A stretch of 64,000 nt of DNA, from assembly GCA_038093975.1 (NCBI GenBank), contig JBBPTG010000002.1, forward strand, positions 620,001 through 684,000. Reading direction: 5' to 3'. The stretch is from Chalciporus piperatus. Lineage: Eukaryota > Basidiomycota > Agaricomycetes > Boletales > Boletaceae. Under the pieces are notes generated by a model. The model searched no databases, had not been told where the DNA came from, and worked only from the letters and a program-made list of their open reading frames with translations. Shown here piece by piece: positions 59,427 through 64,000 of the stretch. Position numbers and translations under genes: made by a program. Positions within the stretch are counted from its first letter, which is position 1. Each line of letters starts with the position of its first letter.

Positions 59427-60304
59427 ATGGACGCGCTGGACGACGAGGTGGTATCCATCCTGTATATTGCCCGAGAAATATCAGGTTATTTAGACTTCCC
59501 GGCTCTGGGATATCACTCAAGTGCAACATATAGTGTACAAAATCCCCCCGTTGAGGGCGAACGAAGGTCATCGAGCCAACGATTGGGGAGATCTTGCAGA
59601 TCCTCTTTGGAAGGGAAGACTGCGTATCATTGAGAAGTCTGGCAAGGCCCATCTTCTCTTCGAAGATACAACGACTGGTAAGCTAGTCATCGAAGTTGAT
59701 GATCGTGATGAGTTCATATCTCGGTCTCGCCAGGCGAGCGTGAGTCCATATCAGGTCGACGAATTTTCCTAATTTACGTCTTCCATAGTGTTCGCTCGCG
59801 CTGAATACGATCCATTGAAGCCATCCGTCGATGGAGTATTAGATTCATCCCGATATTTCGCGGTCAGGGTCGAGGATGCTGGACGGAAGGCATATATTGG
59901 CATGGGATTTGCTGAACGCGCAGACAGCTTTGACTTCAGTGGGTGCTTGATTACTCGCTTTCATCTTTGTGTCGGCTCAGATTTGTCGCGTTAGACGTTG
60001 CGTTGCAAGACTTTACCAAGTAAGTGACGAAGGAAACGACGTTCTTGCACAGCTTACGGACGGTCCTAGGCGTGCTAAGGCAGCGCTGAATCCGCCGAGT
60101 CCTACGACCGAGACCACGTCCCCACACCTGCCTTCTGGTCCCAAGAAGGACTATTCTTTGAAGCAAGGACAGACCTTCTCGATCTCGATTCCGGGAAAGA
60201 GTAGCACGTCAGGAGGTGCTTCCAACCTTTTGTCATCTGGAACTGGGAGTTCGACTAGCACTGGTGGCATTCCGCTCTTACCCCCACCCCCTGGCAAACG
60301 CTAA
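59427..60304 (+). CDS. NECAP-like endocytic adaptor
   Basis: Homologue of adaptin-ear-binding coat-associated protein (NECAP/Ehrlichin), a PH-like module that regulates AP-2 in clathrin endocytosis. MDALDDEVVSILYIAREIS (59427) joins across a 50-60 bp intron to VYKIPPLRANEGHRANDWGD. The family core follows: LWKGRLRIIEKSGKAHLLFE, DTTTGKLFARAEYDPLKPSV, DGVLDSSRYFAVRVEDAGRK and YIGMGFAERADSFDFNVALQ. The C-terminus (KDYSLKQGQTFSISIPGKS, then a Ser/Thr/Gly run and PPPPGKR) keeps the NECAP KxGxTxxI-like motif but lacks the animal WxxF adaptin-binding end. The stop is at 60302-60304. Confidence 0.92.
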
Positions 60305-60513
60305 TTGCATCGATACTTGGCGCTAGCAGCCTATACAATGTACATACACTGGATTGGCTCGCATTAAACTGATCTGTAAGCTTAAGCTTAAGTAATGAAT
60401 TTTGTTACGTAATGTAATTCACAGTCATTACGCCCGGCTTGTGGCCGAACATTACCTGTTTGCTTCGGACCAGCTCCTCCTCTGGAAGTATCCGATAATC
60501 TTTCGCCGTTCAA

Positions 60514-62499
60514 ATGTTGGCAAGAGTACCAGCAGGAACGACCAAAAATCTGGTCAGACGCTCCGTAAGACGGGCATTGGTTGGCGCACAAAGAGGCCTT
60601 GTCCAGCCTTCGGGTGCGGAGAGGGCTAGCGTCGTCGATGTCCCTCCTTCTTACAAAGAAGAGCACTTTGCACCTCGCCCCGGTATGTCTTCCCGTCTTC
60701 CCTACTTCCAATTGTTGTTCGAGCTGTTCTTCCCCAGACATGCTTGGTTTCAAGCTTGCAAGTCCCGTTCGTGAGAATGCGGTGTCTCAGAAGACCCGTC
60801 CCATCTATCTGGACATGCAGGTAAGAGCAAGGGAGTTTCAGCAGCAATTCTGTCATTTACTCACTATATTCAGGCTACGACACCTGTTGATCCACGTGTT
60901 CTTGATGCGATGCTGCCCTATCTAACCGACCAGTATGGCAATCCTCACAGCCGTACCCATGCGTACGGTTGGGAGGCAGAGAAAGCAGTTGAAGATGCCC
61001 GCAAGGTGAGAATCATTGGCACCCTCATGTGACATTCTCTTACCTTCAAATGCAGCATATCGCGGATCTCGTCGGTGCCGAGCCTAAGGACATTGTTTTT
61101 ACCTCTGGGGCCACAGAAAGTAACAACATGTGCATCAAAGGAGTTGCGCGATTCAACAAAGACAAGAAAACACACATAATTACTACTCAGACCGTGAGCT
61201 GGTTGTCATTCGTAATCATACACAATCACTCATGATTGTATTCTAGGAGCACAAATGCGTACTAGATTCGTGCAGAAAGCTCGGAGAGGAAGGGTTCGAC
61301 ATAACCTATCTACCTGTCCAGTCCAATGGGGTTGTCGACCTTCAAGCTCTCGAGGCTGCCATCCGCCCAGACACTTCTCTCGTATCCATCATGACCGTGA
61401 ACAACGAGACCGGTGTCATCCAACCAATGAAGGAGATTGGCGCTATTGTTAGAAAGCATCGCGGTGTGTACCTCCACACAGATGCAGCCCAGGCCGTCGG
61501 GAAGATTCCCATTGATGTCAATGAGGCAAACATTGACCTCATGAGCATCTCCGGTCACAAAATCTATGGACCAAAGGGCGTTGGTGCTGCGTACGTCCGA
61601 CGGAGACCACGAGTCCGGCTGGAACCAATTCTAAGCGGAGGTGGTCAAGAGCGTGGGTTGCGTAGTGGTACCCTGCCTGCAGCGCTTGCCGTTGGAATGG
61701 GGGAGGCGGCACGGATAGCAAAATTGGAGATGGCGGTGAGTACCTCTCCTTGTGCTGAAATGACGATAAATCGCACACTTTCCGTTGAGCGTAACCAAGC
61801 GGCTATTGCTTTTGAGCGTTTGACGGCCGGCTTGGTGATGACCTTGTGTGCAGGGGTACTGATCAAATTCCACCTTGTTCCCTTTCATTCCTTGGTACTA
61901 GTTCTCATTCTACGTTTCAGAGAGACCATGCCATAATTAAACAACTGGCGGACCGCTTGGTGAAGGGGATAAATTCCCAAGTTGAGCATGTCGTTCGAAA
62001 CGGCGATGTCAATGGATATCCTGGGTGTATCAACCTATCCTTCTCATACGTCGAAGGTGAGAGCCTTCTAATGGCTCTGAAAGTGAGTTTCATGACCGCT
62101 ATTACGCCCTGTTTGTTTTGCTGACATAGTTTAGGATATTGCATTGTCATCCGGCAGTGCTTGCACTTCGGCATCTTTGGAACCATCCTATGTGCTTCGT
62201 GCACTTGGTACGCACCCTCCGCCCATCTGATTCTTCCTTCTAATAATTGTCCAGGCGCCGCGGAGGATATGGCACACTCTTCTTTGCGTTTTGGAATTGG
62301 CCGATTCACGACAGAAGCCGAGATCGACTTCGTGATAAACCACATTGTCCGTGTTGTCACGCGCCTCCGCGATATGAGGTCTGTAGCTATCCATCGTTGC
62401 TTATTCTGGTTCCCACTGACGCGATGATCATCCAGTCCATTATGGGAAATGGTCCAAGAAGGGATTGATCTGAACTCCATTAACTGGTCGCAACATTGA
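60514..62499 (+). CDS. NFS1: Cysteine desulfurase NFS1, mitochondrial
   Basis: Takes sulfur from cysteine for iron-sulfur cluster assembly and tRNA thiolation. [20 protein letters not shown] at 60514 starts an Arg-rich mitochondrial leader. The mature enzyme shows [78 protein letters not shown] and [14 protein letters not shown]. The PLP Lys is in [20 protein letters not shown], followed by [14 protein letters not shown]. The catalytic Cys loop is [20 protein letters not shown], and then [14 protein letters not shown]. After the last intron the protein ends near [13 protein letters not shown] with the stop at 62497-62499. Group I desulfurase, with the short mobile loop of IscS/NFS1. About seven introns. 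Confidence 0.95.
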
Positions 62500-62785
62500 T
62501 CAAGCTTTCAAGTCGAGAGGAGAGGGTGATGAGATAGCTTGGATATCGTTTCGGACTCGCTCCGAAATTTTCATGTTCCTACACACGTGTATAATTTGTC
62601 AGTCTCTCCACTGAGAGACCCCCCTCAATTCTCAACAGCTTTTGATTCACGAGGAGGTACTTAGCTGCGTAAGCACTACACATTAAACGGTGTGCGGGGT
62701 ACCGACCACCTGGTGCACGGACCCTTAAGTTGATTAATTCGAACTCAGCCAAATCTCAACTCGTCTTTCTCAACTGTTAACCACA
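62500..62785. other. Intergenic region
   Basis: 286 bp between NFS1 and the SR-protein gene, both rightward. Contains ctctccactgagagaccccc, with a short potential hairpin (ctctc/gagag) near 62605 that could aid 3'-end formation. No gene seen. Confidence 0.4.
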
Positions 62786-64000
62786 ATGTCCAGACGTCTT
62801 TACCTCGGCAGTATGTCCGTCCATAATCCCTCCAACTGCAAAATTAACGCGGCTCTATTCAATAGGACTTCCCCCGGATGCTCGTTCAGACGACGTAGCC
62901 AAGTTCTTCGATGGCTACGGACGCATTGTCGATTGCCGAGTCATGACTGGTGAGTCCTGTTTCCTTCATACCGCGCTCGGTTGCTCATGGTGGTTTTCAG
63001 GCTTTGGATTCGTCGAGTTTGAAAACCCAAGGGTGCGTATTCGCTGTGGGAAGATGTGTCACTGCTCACTCAAGTTTTCTTCAGGACGCTGAAGACGCTG
63101 TGCATCATTTCAATGGCAAAACGTTCATGGGTGCTAAGTGAGTGTCTTTCCTGCTCCCTCGACGCACAAGTGTCTCACGCCGAAGGCAGCATCGTCGTCG
63201 AATTCGCTAAAGAGAGTCGACCCCGTCGGGATGTGTATGAAAGTGACCGTGGTAGCCATGGGTATATCCTAATCGGTAACTCTTTTCTGGCTGGTGTCTG
63301 ATTATCTTCCTCCAGAACTCGCTCCCGGAGGCCTGCTGGCATTAGGTTGATTGTGTCTGGTATTTCCCGCGACACTAGCTGGCAGGTAAGTACTGAATGA
63401 GTTGCTCACTATGACCTCGGAGTCTCACGGTTTATTATTCAATGGTGGTTCTATCTCTCTGGTATATCTTGACAATATGGCTTCTAGGATCTTAAAGATT
63501 TTGGTCGGGAGGCTGGCAGCGTTTCCTTTGCGGATATTGATCGTGACTTCCCTGGTCAAGGGTACGCCAATACCTTCCAGTGTTTCTCCGTTTCATTCAG
63601 TCAAAGTCTAGAATTCTCGAATACCTGTCTAGGGATGACGCAGACCGTGCCGCAAAAGACTTGGACGGCAAAGATTTGCGTGGAAGACCCGTCCGCGTGG
63701 CTTATGACGAAACGGTTCGTGTTCAGTGGAACATATTAGGTCCTGTCTAAACCTCGGCGATTATAGCGTGGGGGGCCCGATAACTACCGACGGGATGATC
63801 GGCGCGACGAGCGCCCTGTCCGTGATGACCGCTACAGGGAAGAACGTCCAGTGAGGGACGAGCGGCCTGCCCGCCGCGAACGATCAAAGTCACCTCCCCG
63901 CCGGCCGGACCACGAAGATCGTCGCCCCAGGTCTCCACCTCCGACCAGGAGGGATCATGAAGAGAGAAAACCTGCAGGGTACGATGATCACCGGCGGGGA
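62786..64000 (+). CDS. SR-family splicing factor with two RRMs (3' partial)
   Basis: Serine/arginine-type splicing regulator (Srp2/SRSF-like). The first exon MSRRLYLG (62786) joins over an intron that splits an Arg codon to LPPDARSDDVAKFFDGYGRI, then VDCRVMTGFGFVEFENPRDA (RNP1 is GFGFVEF) and AVHHFNGKTFMGANIVVEFA: RRM1. RRM2 is the pseudo-RRM type: GIRLIVSGISRDTSWQDLKD, AGSVSFADIDRD and GILEYLSRDDADRAAKDL. The Ser-Trp-Gln-Asp-Leu-Lys-Asp heptad in it is the hallmark of SRSF1-like proteins. The tail is rich in Arg with Asp, Glu and Ser (RRDDRRDERPVRDD, then RSKSPPRRP). The gene runs off the right edge, so the end of the RS region is missing. Confidence 0.92.

Overview
The window is nuclear DNA from a filamentous basidiomycete, most likely an agaricomycete. 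The evidence is about 30 closely packed genes on both strands, nearly all cut by GT-AG introns of roughly 45-65 bp, plus basidiomycete markers: a clampless1 (Clp1) homologue, a WC-2 type PAS/GATA photoreceptor partner, LIS1 with kinesin, and the Arp2/3 subunit ARPC1. I cannot name the genus. No rRNA, convincing tRNA, CRISPR array, intact transposon or biosynthetic cluster is visible.

Layout. 1-6761 (+): the 3' part of the meiotic HORMA gene HOP1, then DOA1/UFD3. 6699-9530: a tandem duplication carrying two phosphoglycerate-mutase-like genes; the second has different upstream DNA and a late frameshift. 9683-17042: GTR1 (Rag GTPase, -), RIB4 (lumazine synthase, -), SRP40 (+), a TilS-like tRNA lysidine synthetase (-) and a multi-pass membrane protein (+). 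17408-24948: a YTH-domain RNA reader (+), a head-to-head pair encoding the two halves of a Tm-1-like protein (UPF0261 - and TIM barrel +), and PAC1/LIS1 (+). 25458-31853: one large kinesin with a very long coiled coil. 32259-38844: a mitochondrial-type SDR, WC-2 and ARC40. 40491-49413: clp1 (+), an atypical AGC kinase (-), IPK1 (+), isovaleryl-CoA dehydrogenase (+) and a C2H2 zinc-finger protein (-). 50026-64000: arginase (-), a class I aminotransferase (+), DRN1/CwfJ (-), the UBL-domain phosphatase UBLCP1 (+), NECAP (+), cysteine desulfurase NFS1 (+) and the start of an SR splicing factor (+).

Most genes are unrelated housekeeping genes. Some share a theme: ubiquitin/Cdc48 and proteasome (DOA1, UBLCP1), RNA handling (YTH, DRN1, SR protein, SRP40, TilS), dynein/kinesin/actin (LIS1, kinesin, ARPC1), TORC1 signalling (GTR1), mating and light (clp1, WC-2), and amino-acid catabolism (IVD, arginase, aminotransferase).

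Most notable points: the split, divergent Tm-1-like pair with 14 bp between the outermost start codons; the clp1 gene with an exact GATG-N9-ACA homeodomain-type site upstream; the tandem duplication whose breakpoint lies in the last exon of DOA1; 9-nt and 10-nt micro-exons in HOP1 and arginase; and a fungal TilS-like gene. Gene ends and introns were deduced by hand from reading frames, splice signals and family conservation, with no transcript support.
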